The notes under the pieces: model-generated
The model's database searches: none
Seen by the model: only the letters and a program-made list of their open reading frames with translations
What the model was told of the DNA's origin: nothing
DNA from: Saccopteryx bilineata
Taxonomy: Eukaryota; Chordata; Mammalia; Chiroptera; Emballonuridae
Direction of reading: 5' to 3'
Assembly: GCF_036850765.1 (NCBI RefSeq)
Contig: NC_089492.1
Location: forward strand, 204,661,681-204,725,680
Length of the DNA: 64,000 nt
Made by a program: the position numbers and the translations under genes
Shown: positions 23,680 to 34,968 of the stretch, piece by piece
Numbering within the stretch: position 1 is the stretch's first letter
How the letters are laid out: the number at the start of each line of letters is the position of its first letter

Positions 23680-23805
23680 AATCTCATTTGTTTGTCATAA
23701 TATCCTTGTGAGGCTGGCAGGTAAGGAGGTATCATTTCCAGTCTGCTTCCTATGAAGCTGGGCCTCAGAGAGGCTGAGCCCTGACTCAAGGCCCTGGTCT
23801 GCTCT
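23680..23805 (-). repeat. MIR fragment, antisense
   Basis: 'tcataatatccttgtgaggc', 'ggtatcatttccagtctgc' and 'ctgggcctcagagaggctgag' fit the middle of an antisense MIR. Confidence 0.5.
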
Positions 23806-24104
23806 GGAGGGGAGTGGATTGGAGTGAGGAACACACGCTTCTTCATGCAAGCTTTTCCTCAGTACACAGACCTGGATATTATGCTGAGCTGAGCATGGCT
23901 TTCTGTTGCAAGAAAGCAAAAATAAAAACACACAACCCTGAATTGAGAAATACCCAGGGAGTAAGAGTTAACAGCATTTCTGTTAGCTAAAAGCCACTGT
24001 TCATAAGTGATACACTGAACTGTGATGGCATTTCTAGTGTGCATTACACTTTTACTCAGCTGAAAAGGAGGTGAGGTGGTAGATGATCAGAGGTCAGGGA
24101 GAAG

Positions 24105-24230
24105 GACTAAGAGCCAGAAAGCACAGGGCTGAATGCTTTCAACCCCTGTGTAAATGACTTGACCTCCTTGTTCCTCTGTGTGGCCTTGTACAAGTCCCTT
24201 AACTTCCTTATTCATCCCAGCTAGGAAATG
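24105..24230 (+). repeat. MIR-like fragment
   Basis: 'gcttccaacccctgtgtaaatgac'-like text and 'ccttgtacaagtcccttaac' suggest sense MIR core. Confidence 0.4.
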
Positions 24231-24233
24231 TGT

Positions 24234-24300
24234 TGCGTGTGTGCGTGTGTGTGTGTATGTGTGTGTATGTGTGTGTGTATGTGTGTGTGTGTGTGTTTGT
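24234..24300 (+). repeat. (TG)n/(TATG)n microsatellite
   Basis: Compound run of TG with regularly spaced TATG interruptions over about 65 bp. Confidence 0.95.
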
Positions 24301-24304
24301 TAGG

Positions 24305-25350
24305 GTGTAGGAGAGATGTCGCCATACATCAAATGTGTGGCTGAAGTGATCTCCTTGGGGAAAATGTAACACGGTCTCCTTGCCCCCAACGGAAAGTTTT
24401 TCTCACAGTGTGGCGAAAGGTGCCACTTTTTAATAACATCATTGGAATATCAGCTTCTTGCATGATACAGTGGGACAAACTGCGGTGTGCCATCTTGTGA
24501 CATGATAAGAGAAGAGTCCCCTGTGTGAGCTCCCAGGCAAAGCCTCTTCAGGAAGGAGGGCCTGGTTCTTCTGCCGTCACATGAAGAAGTGCAGGCAAGC
24601 CAGTGAAGGAGCGGACATGCCAAGTTTGTCATATTGCAGAACACACGCGCAGACCTCTGGCAGTATGAAACACCTTCACTTTCCATACCTTGGGGTGAGT
24701 TTTTCCTCTTTCTCTTTGAATTATCCCAGTGGTCATCAGATAGGCGGGGGAACACTCCTCTCCTAGCTCAGAGCGCTGCCACTATAATTCAGACAGGGAG
24801 GCAGCCCCAAATGGAGGAGGGCAAGGGCTTTGTTTACTCATCCTCCTAACCTGGGGGCAACAGCAGTATCTGACATCTGGGTAGATACGTATGCGTTGTT
24901 ACCCAAGCGATCATAAGCCTTTATGGCTGTGTGCCAGCTACCCACACAAGCCCAGAGATGACAGCAGGTTAGGGAGAAGGGATGGGTGACACAGTCTTTG
25001 GGCATCTGTCCCTCAGAGCCCCAAAGGAAAGTCCCATATTTTTGTGGGAAGTATATAGTACAGTGTGGGCAAAGAATATGGCACTTGAATCAGAAGGCCC
25101 AATTTTATCTCTATTAGGGACCACCAGAGCTTGTTTGGCTCAAGTGGCCAGTGGGCAAATGTTCCTCTCATCAGCAATTGCCCTTCACAATGAGGCAGCA
25201 TGGACATAAGTGAAGGACTTTTCTAATCAAGGTTGGTCACCGTGACATTCAGGAGCGCATCAATTCCTAGAACCCTAGGACTCCTAACCTAGCTCTTAGG
25301 CTCGATTTGTAGGAAGCCCAGCTTTGCCCCTATGGGGTCGTGGATGATTA
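24305..25350. other. No feature identified
   Basis: A strong splice-donor-like GGTGAGT occurs at about 24,694, but the short frame before it has no family features, so no exon is called. Confidence 0.4.
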
Positions 25351-25354
25351 ACTT

Positions 25355-25505
25355 TAAGTCTGTGAGCCTTCGTTTTCTCATTGTGAGATAAGGATAAGGA
25401 TACTAGTCCTATCCAGTTGTAGTAAAAGAATCATCTGAGATGATGTGTATACAATGCCTGACAAACTCTGAAACAGTGTGCAAATGTAAGAGATTCATAT
25501 TACAT
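25355..25505 (+). repeat. MIR SINE, sense
   Basis: 'gtctgtgagccttcgttttctc', 'gagataaggataaggatac' and 'caatgcctgacaaactc' follow sense MIR. Confidence 0.6.
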
Positions 25506-25509
25506 TTTT

Positions 25510-26015
25510 AAGATGAGAGAAATTGGAAGGGAATAAAGAATCCTGTAAACCAGTTAGTATTTCTGCTCTTGGGTGAGTTCCCTGGAGACATTTCTGGTCT
25601 GTGCTGGAATCCTTGGGGGCCTGTACAGATCTCAGTACATCCAGAAATTCTACTTCTCTGTCTATTGGATGGTCAGTAAGTGCCTTAGAATCACAGGCAG
25701 TCCAACTTGCAAAAGACTGTAAAAGCTCATCTAGAACAAGTCTCTTTGATGCTTCAGCCTTTTGTAGAAATCAGAAAACATGTACATCCTTTACTCGCCA
25801 CAGAATCTAGCACAGAATTTGTTGCCCAGAGAGCGAAGGGGACAGGAGAGGATCCCCCGTAACTAACTTTCAGTTTGGTTCAGAATTTGGGCTGAATGAA
25901 TCCTTGATCATGTAGTCAATAACAGACTTGACAGAAATGTCCAAATTGTCACAGCTTTGATTGCGCAGATTAAAGACAAGGGTGGTCATTCAGAAAAAGG
26001 CTAATGTAGTCAGGA
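25510..26015. other. No feature identified
   Basis: Nothing recognised. Confidence 0.35.
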
Positions 26016-26019
26016 AGAA

Positions 26020-26330
26020 ATGTGAATTGGAACCAAAGGATCTCGTGTTCTTCAAAGCCACCTTTTCAGAAGCCTTCCCCAGTCCCCTATGTGAAATAGC
26101 ACACTGCCTCCTTTACTTTTGGTCCTTTCCCCTGCTTTATTTTTCATTAGGGTACCTATCACCACCAGAAAGGAGATATGTTGTTTGGTTTTGTACTGTA
26201 TGCAGCCCCCTGGCAGAGATGGGCCCCACTGAGCAGGAGCTCCATTCTGTTCACTGCTACATCCCTAACGACTAGAATAGTGTCTGGCACATAGAAAAAC
26301 ACTCAGTAAATGCATGTTGAATAAGGGGTG
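26020..26330 (+). repeat. L2 3' end, sense
   Basis: 'gaagccttccccagtcccc', 'gctacatccctaacgactag', 'agtgtctggcacatagaaaaac' and 'cactcagtaaatgcatgttgaat' are the sense L2 3' terminus. Confidence 0.75.
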
Positions 26331-26334
26331 ATAT

Positions 26335-27550
26335 TCAACTGTTTTTGAAGAAATATATACATGCCTATAGAATGACTATTCTTTTTGGACTGAATTATGA
26401 ACTGATTGAAACAAAGGTGCTTTTAGCTCTTGGCATTTACCAGGTATCTAATGACTAGAGTTTTTTGTTGCACAACCTTCCAAACCAACTTCATTCTAAG
26501 TTTCCTCACACTCTGGTTTGTCTCAACATGTGCAGTGTCCCACAATAACCTCAATTTGACATTTAGATTATTTCTTGCAAATAGTTTGAAGCAAGATCAT
26601 GCATCATGGGGTGACATGACTTCCCCCAGAGTAGCCAGAATATGGGAGATACAGACAGAAGATTCTCATTTGATCAGCCACGTGTTCCCCACTCCTTGAG
26701 ATGCTCATCATGTGCCTTGGAATTAGATGTATGATGATTTACTTCCTAATTGTAGACACAAGGCCAGCTGAAGATAGGACTAGAATTCACACATGCTTCT
26801 AATGGAAGACACTGCTTTAGGTTAAGGGTTCCACATACTTTTTCTGAGGATCTGGAAACAAAGATTTTATTGCCCACAGTGACATCTCCTGATAATGAAC
26901 TGTTGATATTAATCTGAAGACTCATTAATGAGATACAAATATAAAATAACTGTAGCTTCTCTATCGGTTACTTTTTTATTCTACTTGGACCTAATTATAG
27001 TGTTTTGTTAAAACAACTTGAAACCGTTAGAAAACTAGTCGGATAGTCATTTAAATAGATTACTGCATGGCACAATGGAAAATGTAATGTGTTTCTTCTC
27101 AAAGATGAATAAATCCCACATTCCTCTACTTTGGTCATTACTGACAACACCTCTTCCAAAAACCAGTTTGTACATCTTCAGACCCAAAGGTACATAGAGA
27201 ATAGTTTTCTCTAAAATAAAACACACACAAAAAAACTATGTATTATTTTTCTGTATTTTTCCCACTTATATTCCTTTTTCAACCTTAACATTGAATAGAC
27301 ATTGAGTTTTCTTTTTAGTTGAAACTAATAGTGAGATTGTAGCATTAGCAGAAATCAACAAACCCTTTTGAACTAACATTTTTTTATTACCCCTACCTAA
27401 ATCTCTGAACTCTGAAAGCAGGCAGACCATTATAAAGAGAGAATGGCTATGTCTTTAGTTTAGATTTAAAAAATCTACCCTAAGAAAATAGGCTATTTTG
27501 ACCTAAATTAATCACTTAGTCAACAACTACTTACAGACTGCCCAATAACA
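26335..27550. other. No feature identified
   Basis: AT-rich sequence without a recognised element. It precedes the hAT insertion. Confidence 0.4.
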
Positions 27551-28094
27551 ACCTACACCCATGGTGGCAAACCTATGACACATGTGTCAGCACTGACACG
27601 TATAGCCATTTTCCATGACACGCGGCCGCATGCCGCCGCATACCGGAGAAGTATGGGGCCGCATGCCGAGAAGGACGTTTCATCGTCGACTCCTGCACGG
27701 CCAGGTGCAGTAGCCGAGGATAAAACATTTGCTGTAGTATAGACACTCTGTGCAGGAGATCTGTAGGCCAAAACAACACAACTCCGCACAGAACATCTAG
27801 TTCTGGGACTTCCGGTTAGGCCCTTAGGGGATCTTTGACCTCACTTCCGGCCGGCAGAGCAGGGAGCAGCGGAATGCCTCGGGGACGCATCTCTGGGGGC
27901 CCTGTGATCACCATTACCAGCAACCACATAACCACAGCAACCATCATCCAATCTACTGTTCTGGGGTGTCATGGATTTCTAATTGACCATCATTACTGAG
28001 ATAAGTGAGGGGGAGGCTGGGAGAGGCGAGGGCCTGTGCTATGGGTGCCATTTCCTGCCATTAGCAATAGCAGCAGCCATCTTAATTTACATAA

Positions 28095-28479
28095 GATGCA
28101 ACTTGCAGAATTTCAAGACAGCATCAGGGCTCAGGTGTTTGTCGACTTGAGGTCAAAGCTTGAGAATCTGGAAAGGTGCCGCTAGGAGAATCAAGAGGAG
28201 TGCCACTACGAACAGGAAATTTGGAGTGCCTGGAACCCATTACCAGACACTTTTAGCACCCTGAAAAATATAGCAATGGCTTTACTCACAATTTTTCCCT
28301 CTACGTACTTTTGTGAGGCATTATTCTCAGCATTAAATAATATCAAAACCAACAAAAGAAACAGGTTGACAGATGAAGTTAGTAACGCTTACTTGGGCTT
28401 AAAGTGTACAAAATACCAACCTTCAATTGAAGATTTAAAATTCAGCAGTAAAAAAGTCACTAATAGGCAGGTTAGTTAA
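28095..28479 (+). pseudogene. hAT transposase C-terminal fragment
   Basis: Codons can be followed from about 28,095 (Q-L-A-E-F-Q-D-S-I-R), through one stop near 28,182, into an open frame at 28,276-28,479. That frame carries the hATC signature F-P-S-T-Y-F-C-E-A-L-F-S-A-L-N, followed by N-K-R-N-R-L-T-D-E and a conserved Y-L-G-L-K-C block. Such segments mediate transposase dimerisation and also occur in domesticated hAT-derived genes of mammals. The zinc-finger N-terminus and the DDE catalytic core are missing, so this is a broken transposase rather than a gene. Confidence 0.8.
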
Positions 28480-28529
28480 AGAATTCCCCCTCCCCCTCAC
28501 TTATCTTAGTTCACGGCACCCCACACAAG

Positions 28530-28610
28530 TTAAATAATATCAAGACCAACAAAAGAAACCGACTGACAGATGAACAAAGAAGTCACTAAGCAGGTAAGTT
28601 AAATAATTAG
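28530..28610 (+). repeat. Internal partial duplication of hAT coding 3' end
   Basis: The 44-bp stretch at 28,530-28,573 repeats 28,333-28,376 with few differences. It is then joined directly to a copy of 28,450-28,485 ('aagtcactaa...caggt(a/t)agttaaa'), omitting about 75 bp. The second copy is therefore an internally deleted duplicate of the gene end. Confidence 0.85.
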
Positions 28611-28794
28611 TTTTTGGTTTATTAAATATAGTTATATATTACAATTATAGATTTTTGTTATTTAAACTATAAATATTGTGAAATTATGTTTTTTTTCTCG
28701 AAGTGACACACCACCTGAGTTATGCTTGGTTTTTTGGCAAATTTTGATACACCAAGCTCAAAAGATTGCCCATCACTGACCTAGACAGACATTG

Positions 28795-29437
28795 CTTAGG
28801 ATACAGAGGAAGGTATGACACATGGCCTCTGCTTTCCATCTATTCAAGAGACTATTAGTCACCCTTTCAGAGCTAAACTGTGTAGTACTAACAATACTTT
28901 TAGTTAAAAGCTCATCAAACTACACAACTGTGACCCAGAGAGATTTAATAAGGATACTTACAGAAAAGAAAGAAGTTCTTGCAAATTGTAGTTTGTGGTT
29001 GCCTTGTGCTTACTTAAAAATACCCATAAGCAAAAATTCTTAAAGCAAAAATTCAGTAAGGGTGTGTGGTTTTCAGCTTCCCCATCAGCGTGAATATCCA
29101 GAGATCCCACAGAGGTTTGCGGGAGGAGCTGCCACAGAAACAGAAGACTTTGCTATCAGATGGCAAGAAAGTGTCGCCTATCTTGAGCATCCCAGCTATC
29201 TGGGGCAGCCCCATGACAATGGATAAAATGATATCACATCCACCCAGAAAACAACCCAGCAGAAACAGTGAGATGACACATAAACCCACATGGTCGGTTT
29301 ATAACATGAAACAATGATACATGAACACACTGCACTTCTGCAGCCACTCTAGAGAAAGAAAGGGAGTAAAATGTGTGAGAAAGTCACAGTTAAATTACTC
29401 ACTATTAGCCCCTACAGTGTACTTCCAACTTATATGG

Positions 29438-29440
<3 letters not shown>
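28795..29440. other. No feature identified
   Basis: A minus-strand frame at 29,053-29,289 encodes a hydrophobic 78-residue peptide, but it has no recognised family and is probably chance. Confidence 0.35.
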
Positions 29441-29481
<41 letters not shown>

Positions 29482-29545
29482 GGATACACACACATATACA
29501 TCCACATATACATACATGCACGCACACATGCACACATGCATGGAG
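29441..29545 (+). repeat. (TA)n / (CA)n compound microsatellite
   Basis: About 18 TA units at 29,441-29,477, followed by CA-, TACA- and GCACA-rich sequence to about 29,545. Such tracts are highly variable in length and can extrude as cruciforms. Confidence 0.95.
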
Positions 29546-29549
29546 AGAA

Positions 29550-30530
29550 TATCACAGTTAAATTTTTTACTATTATAATGAGAAAAGACACCAACAGAAG
29601 GAGCTCCCTAGGCTAATTTTCTAGCCAGCAGCCACTGCAATGTTCCCACTAAGAGAATGAGAAGGAGTGAAAGCAAAGTATAATAAATAATGACTGGCTC
29701 TGCTGGTCAGGAGAAATTATCACTCTGCTTGAGAAATCTAAGCATTTGTTCATCTATGAAACATATCAGGGATGAACACTGAGTAGAGGGAGAAAAGTAA
29801 ACCCAGAATGGTTTGGACATACCTCTAGGACACATTCATTTAAATTAAAAAAAGAAATGTAAAAACAAGTAGCATCACCAAAATTTACATATTGCTGAAG
29901 GTAAGTGTCTAAACACCTCGTTCCCCCAAATTTAAATTGCTTTTTAACTTGTGGCTTTTTGTATGACTTTGTTAGAAGAAACCATGCTATTTCACATTTC
30001 TTATAGGCATTTGTCCCAATCCAGTATATTTCTTTTGTCTCATCTCTGTGTCTTAGCACAGCAAAAAATTCAGAATCCTTATTCTGTGCTCACCTACAGG
30101 GATCTGTCTGTGTAGTAGAAAAATAGGATCTAGAAATTCAGGGAAATGCAGGACAAAACATTACCCAGCTCGGGAAAATCAGTTTTGTCTATGTTTCAAG
30201 GCTAAAATTTACTTTGATGTGTTACAAGCAAATAATTCAATATCAAACCAAGGTGGGCTTGAATGTTTAGAGGATAAAAGAAATAGCTGGGCATCATTTA
30301 TCTTATATGGCTTTCCTAGAAAATGAAGGAAACAAAATCTATAGGTGGAAGGGTTAAACTTTTTTTTTAACCCAGTTGATAGTCTTTGCCCAATCTATAA
30401 CCATGTGTTTTGCATATAAGGAGACCCAGCCAGACCAGTAATACATTCTTCAATAGCCAGAGGTGTAACAGGGTTTTAGTTTACTTTCCTGCTGAAACAA
30501 CTAAAAAAAAAAAAAAAACCCTAAGAAAAA
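29550..30530. other. No feature identified
   Basis: No recognised repeat or coding exon in about 1 kb. Confidence 0.4.
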
Positions 30531-30534
30531 TAAA

Positions 30535-30920
30535 GGCCCTGGCAGGTTGGCTCAGTGGTAGAGCATCAGCCTGGCGTGTGGGAGTCCTGGGTTTGATTCC
30601 TGGCCAGGGCACACAGGAGAAGTGCCCATCTGCTTCTCCACCCCTCCCCTCTCCTTTCTCTCTGTCTCTCTCTTCCCCTCCTGCAGCCAAGGCTCCATTG
30701 GAGCAAAAAGTTGGCCCAGGCACTGAGGATGGCCCCATGGCCTCTGCCTCAGGCGCTAGAATGGTTCTGGTTGCAACGGAGCAATGCCCTAGATGGACAG
30801 AGCATCGCCCCCTGGTGGGCATGCCGGGTGGATCCCGGTCAGGTGCATGCGGGAGTCTGACTGCCTCCCCATTTCCAACTTCAAAAAAATACAAAAAAAA
30901 TAAAAAAATAAAAAAATAAA
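30535..30920 (+). mobile_element. Long (composite) VES-type bat SINE
   Basis: The tRNA-like head 'ggttggctcagtggtagagc' contains an A box, and 'gggtttgattcctggcc' holds a B box for RNA polymerase III. The body continues through a CT-rich stretch and a second unit ('caaggctccattggagc' to 'catcgccccctggtgggc') and ends in an AAAAAAT-repeat tail. It is nearly full length at about 385 bp. A 169-codon frame runs through it by chance and is not a gene. Confidence 0.9.
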
Positions 30921-32795
30921 CAAGACAACAAAATAACAAAATATTGGACATCAACCAATGAAGGAGAGTGATACATGAGAGGGAAAACAAGTGGAGTGAG
31001 CTCTATGATTGACCCAGATTTGGGTACAGAGAGTTTCTAGTACAGGGAAAATGGAAAATCCCAGGTAGAGCCTGATGGTCTCCTTGATATGAAAATACAA
31101 AACTTGGGATCAGGGTGGGGGGTGGTCCATGGAGACCAAGGAAGCTGTCACTTACAGGGCAGGGCACCAAAGAGAAGAGAAGAAAGCTGCACAGAAAGCA
31201 AGCCCAGGAAATCTTAGAGACTCTTTCTTGAGTATTCAGCTAAATAAAGCCAATGCATGCAAGTCAGAAGCTATCAGGGAGAAGACACCAGAAAATATTA
31301 CAAGAAATGACAACTGTAGTTCATACAGATGATAAATAGTGCCTATTTACAAGAATCAGGATGGAAAACCTCATCTTTTGGGATACTAAATGATGAGAAG
31401 ATTTTGCTTCATTAGTAGGACCTTAAACTGGTCACATCTAACAGGGCTTTAAAGCAAAACATAAAAGAATCAAACTGTCTCCAAGAAACTTAAGAAATGG
31501 AAGTATAATGTTGTACAGTACTTAAATATTTTTTAAAACACTCAAAAAGATTTATCGGACTACAATATATTAAGTAGCCAACAAGATAAAATTCACAATG
31601 TCTGCTATCCAATAAAGAATTACCAGGCATCATAAAGAAAACCAAATAAAAGGTGACAGAGGACAAAATAAAAAATACCAGGCATACTAAAAGCAGGAAA
31701 TTAAGACACATAAAAAGAAAAAGCAATGTATTAAAACTGACCCTGAGATGACACAAATGAAAAAATTTAGTAAACAGGAGGTTAAAATGATTATTATACC
31801 TATATTTTACATGTTTAAGAAGCTACAGAACAATTGAACATAAGTACAGATGTAGAGGATACAAAAAAGTCTTATATTAAACATCCAATGATTAAAACTG
31901 CCATGGCTAGCATGAAAAATATACTGGATGAGATTAACAATAGATTAGAAATTGCATAAGATTAAGGAATTTCAAAGCATAGTAATAAAAACTAACCAAA
32001 GTAAAACAAAGAGAAAAGAGACCAAACACTATAAAATTCAGCAAGATGTCATTGAACTGTGGTAAACCCCATTTTATTTACATCTTTAAAGGGTATATGA
32101 AAAGAGGGACAGAACAAATAATATTTTTAAATAGCTAAAAATCTTCCAAGTTTGATAAAACTATAAACCCACAATTTCAAGAAGCTCAATGAATTTCAAG
32201 CACAAGAAACATAAAAAACACACAAAAAGCACATCATAATCAAAATGCTTAAAACAATGATTAATAAAAAACCGTAAATACAACCAGACAAAGAAAGACA
32301 TTATGTATAGAGGAACAAAGGAAATGATGACAGAACATTTTTTATCAGGAAGAATTTAAAATAAAGGACAGTGGAGGAATATCTTTACAGTGAAAAAGAA
32401 AATAAAACTTTACCTTCTTTGTTTACTAAAAATATCTTTAATAAATTAATGTGAAAGTTGTTAGTGTTTCTGGAAATCTGAATTGTTATGGTCAATGAAT
32501 AAACAAAGTTCAGTAGAGAAAAAAAATCTTAATGTGAAAATAAAACTTTTTGAAATAGACAGAATTTAAAAGAATTTCTCACTAGTAGACCCAACTACAA
32601 GAAATGTTAAAAGAAGTCCTTCAATAAAACAATAAGCCCTAATGTTAATTTCTATCTAAATTAAAGAATGGTGAGTATAAGAAGAGATACTATGTGGGCA
32701 AACATAAAACTTTATTATTAAATCTCCTTAAAATAGAATCAACTGTTTAAAGCAAAAAGAAAAACAATTTATTTGTGGTTTATAACATATGTAAA

Positions 32796-32988
32796 CAGGT
32801 GGTGATTGCTGGAGAGATGGGTAAAGGATGGTATAGGGGGACAAATGGTGATGAATGGAGATTTGACTTGAGAAGGTGAACACACAATGCAGTGTACAGA
32901 AGATGTGTGGTAAAATTATGAGCCTGAAACCTGTAAAAAATTTTTAAGCAGTGTCACCTCAATAAATTCAATAAAAAAGTAAAAATAT
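32796..32988 (+). mobile_element. Short L1 3' UTR insertion
   Basis: 'tggtgattgctggagag', 'gtgaacacacaatgcag', 'gagcctgaaacctg' and 'tgtcacctcaataaattcaata' form a 5'-truncated L1 3' UTR of about 190 bp. Host L1 words 'ataacatatgtaaa' (before) and 'ataacatgtaaa' (after 33,178) flank it together with the following SINE and look like its target duplication. Confidence 0.65.
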
Positions 32989-33178
32989 GCCTGACCTTTT
33001 TGTAGCACAGTGGATGGAGCGTCAACCTGGAATGCTGAGGTTGCCAGTTCAGAGTCGGGCTTGCCCGGTCATGGCACATATAAGAAGTAACTACTATGAG
33101 TTGATGTTTCTGTTCCTCCTTTCCCCTTTCTCTCTCTCTCTTCTCTCTAAAATCAGTAAATAAAATCTCTCTTAAAAA
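32989..33178 (+). mobile_element. VES-type bat SINE
   Basis: Head 'gcctgacctttttgtagcac' and 'ggatggagcgtcaacctgg', B-box-like 'ccagttcagagtcggg', CT-rich body and A-rich end. It sits at the tail of the short L1 insertion. Confidence 0.8.
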
Positions 33179-33261
33179 ATATAACATGTAAAAGTATAAT
33201 GTATACAATCAATAGTGTAAAGATCTAAGGAGAGAACGGTAAGTATAATGTTGTTCAATTC

Positions 33262-33568
33262 TTTTTTATTTTTTAAGTGACAGGTGGTAAAATAGTGAGA
33301 CAGACTCCTGCATTTGCCCCAACCAGGATACACCTGGCAACCCCTGTCTGGGCCAATGCCTGAATCAACCAAGCTTTCCTCAGCACCTGGGGCCGATGCT
33401 CAAACCAGTTGAGCCACTGGTTGTGAGAGGGAAAAAGGAGAAAAGGGGGAGAGCAAAGGAAAGAGAAGAATATGGTTGCTTCTCATGCATGCCCTAACTG
33501 GGGATTGAACCCCGAGGCATCTGCACGTCAGGCCTACACTCTACCCACTAAGGCAACTGGCCAGGGCC
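33262..33568 (-). mobile_element. Composite VES-type bat SINE, antisense
   Basis: Closes on the plus strand with 'actaaggcaactggccagggcc', the reversed tRNA-like head, and carries the reversed second unit ('ctgtctgggccaatgcc', 'cagcacctggggccgatgc'). Its flanks 'ttcaattctt' and 'acagttctta' are a degraded duplication inside the ancient L1. Confidence 0.8.
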
Positions 33569-34569
33569 GTACAGTTCTTAATTATATGTGAGGTAGTATA
33601 ATATGACTTAAAGAGAAAGTGTAAAAAGTTAAAAATGTATACATTAATCATTAAAGCATTATGTTCTTTGATTGAAATGAAATTAATAATCAATGAATGA
33701 AAAATATCTGGAAAATCTTCAAAAATAAAACAACACACTTCTAAAAAACTCATGGTCAAAAAAAAAAAAAGAAAGTATTTTAAATTAAACAAGAATGACA
33801 ATACAATATGACAAAATTTGTGGGATGCAGCTAAGGAGTTACTAGAATAAAATATATAGCACAAAATATTTAGAGTATAAAATAAAAATATATCAAATGA
33901 TCTCAACTTCCAACTTAAAAAACTAAAATATATTAGTTAAATGAACCCCCAAAGCAAGCAGAAGAAAGAAAATAATAATTATAAGAATAGAAATCAATAA
34001 AAGAAGAAACAAATAATACATCACAAGCTTGCTTTTTGAGATAAAAATTAATATATTTTAATCTAGACTTATCAGAAAAAAGGAAAGAAGACATAAATTC
34101 CAGTACCCAGAATAAGAGAGATAACACCACTACAAATGCTATAGATATTAAAATGGTAATATTATGAACAACACTTTGCCAATAGATTCTACAACTTATG
34201 AAAATAGACAAATTCTTTGAAAGATAAAAAAAATAAACTAAAACATAGATGTAAGTTGCCAAGAGGAACTGGAAAACTTGAATATTCCTATATCTATTAG
34301 TAGTAAAAAAAAATCTTACAAATAAAATGCAAATTCCAGATGCTTTGTTATTGAATTCTACTAAAGAACTAAGATAGAAATAATACCTAGCCACCTAGCC
34401 TATGCAAATTTTTCCAGAAAATCAAACAGGAAGGAATGTAGCCCAACTCATTCTAGGTCAGCATGATTCTGATGCCAAAACCAGACAAAGACAGTACTTT
34501 TATTAATATAGAGGCAAACATTCTTAACAAAATATTAGGTAATTGAATTTAATAAGATACATAAAAATG

Positions 34570-34968
34570 GCCTGACCAGGCAGTGGCACAGTGGATAGAG
34601 CATTGGCCTGAGACACAGAAGACCCAAGTTCAAAACTCCAAGGTCGCCGACTTGAGGATGGGTTCAGTAGCTTGAACACAGGCTCACCAGCTTGAATGCA
34701 GGTTCGCTGGCTTGAGCATGGGATCATAGACATGACCCCATGGTCACTGGCTTGAAGTCCAAGGTCGCTGGCTTGAATTCAAGGTCACTAGCTCATCTGG
34801 GGCCCCCTGGTCAGGGCACATAAATGAGAAAGTAATCAATGAACAACTAAGGTGCCACAACAAAGAATTGATGCTTCTCATCTCTCTCCCTTCCTGTCCC
34901 TCTGTCCCTATCTGTCCCCCTCTCTCTGTGTCTTCTCTGTCTCTGTCTCTTTTGCTAAAAAAAGAGAA
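34570..34968 (+). mobile_element. Long bat SINE with expanded internal units
   Basis: Bounded by a perfect 16-bp duplication, 'aagatacataaaaatg', at 34,554-34,569 and 34,969-34,984. The head 'gcctgaccaggcagtggcac' is followed by at least six loosely repeated units around the word 'gcttgaa/gcttgag', spaced 20-35 bp (34,640-34,800), then 'cagggcacataaatgag' and a long CT-rich segment. At about 400 bp it is longer than the other copies of this type here. Confidence 0.9.

Larger units (their letters stand above)
27559..28778 (+). mobile_element. hAT-family DNA transposon, decayed autonomous copy
   Basis: Flanked by an 8-bp duplication with one mismatch, ACCTACAC (27,551-27,558) and ACCTAGAC (28,779-28,786), as expected for hAT. 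The ends are a short imperfect inverted repeat: 'ccatggtggcaaacc' on the left, and 'cagtgatgggcaatc' when the right end is reversed. The left 300 bp is CpG- and GC-rich, unlike the surroundings, and may be the old promoter. The right 200 bp is AT-rich. A transposase C-terminus lies in the plus orientation at about 28,095-28,479, and part of it is repeated at 28,530-28,610. At about 1.2 kb it lacks most of the transposase. Confidence 0.85.

Noticed and set aside
24581..24700. Exon ending at GGTGAGT near 24,694
   Set aside because: The donor is good, but the preceding frame has no family features and no matching acceptor was evident.
29053..29289. Hydrophobic 78-residue minus-strand peptide as an exon
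   Set aside because: No recognised family, no convincing acceptor and donor pair, and the plus strand is equally open over the same region.
30541..30610. tRNA gene
   Set aside because: A- and B-box-like motifs are present, but they belong to the tRNA-derived SINE head; no full cloverleaf or isolated gene is seen here or in the other SINE copies.
30410..30919. Overlapping 169-codon ORFs on both strands
   Set aside because: Both run through a bat SINE; openness on both strands at once is a property of the repeat.
30950..32988. HAL1 (ORF2-less L1) structure at 31-33 kb
   Set aside because: ORF1-like sequence appears joined directly to an L1 3' UTR, but the inter-ORF text resumes after 33,178 with a duplication-like flank, so the 3' UTR is a nested insert in an ordinary L1.
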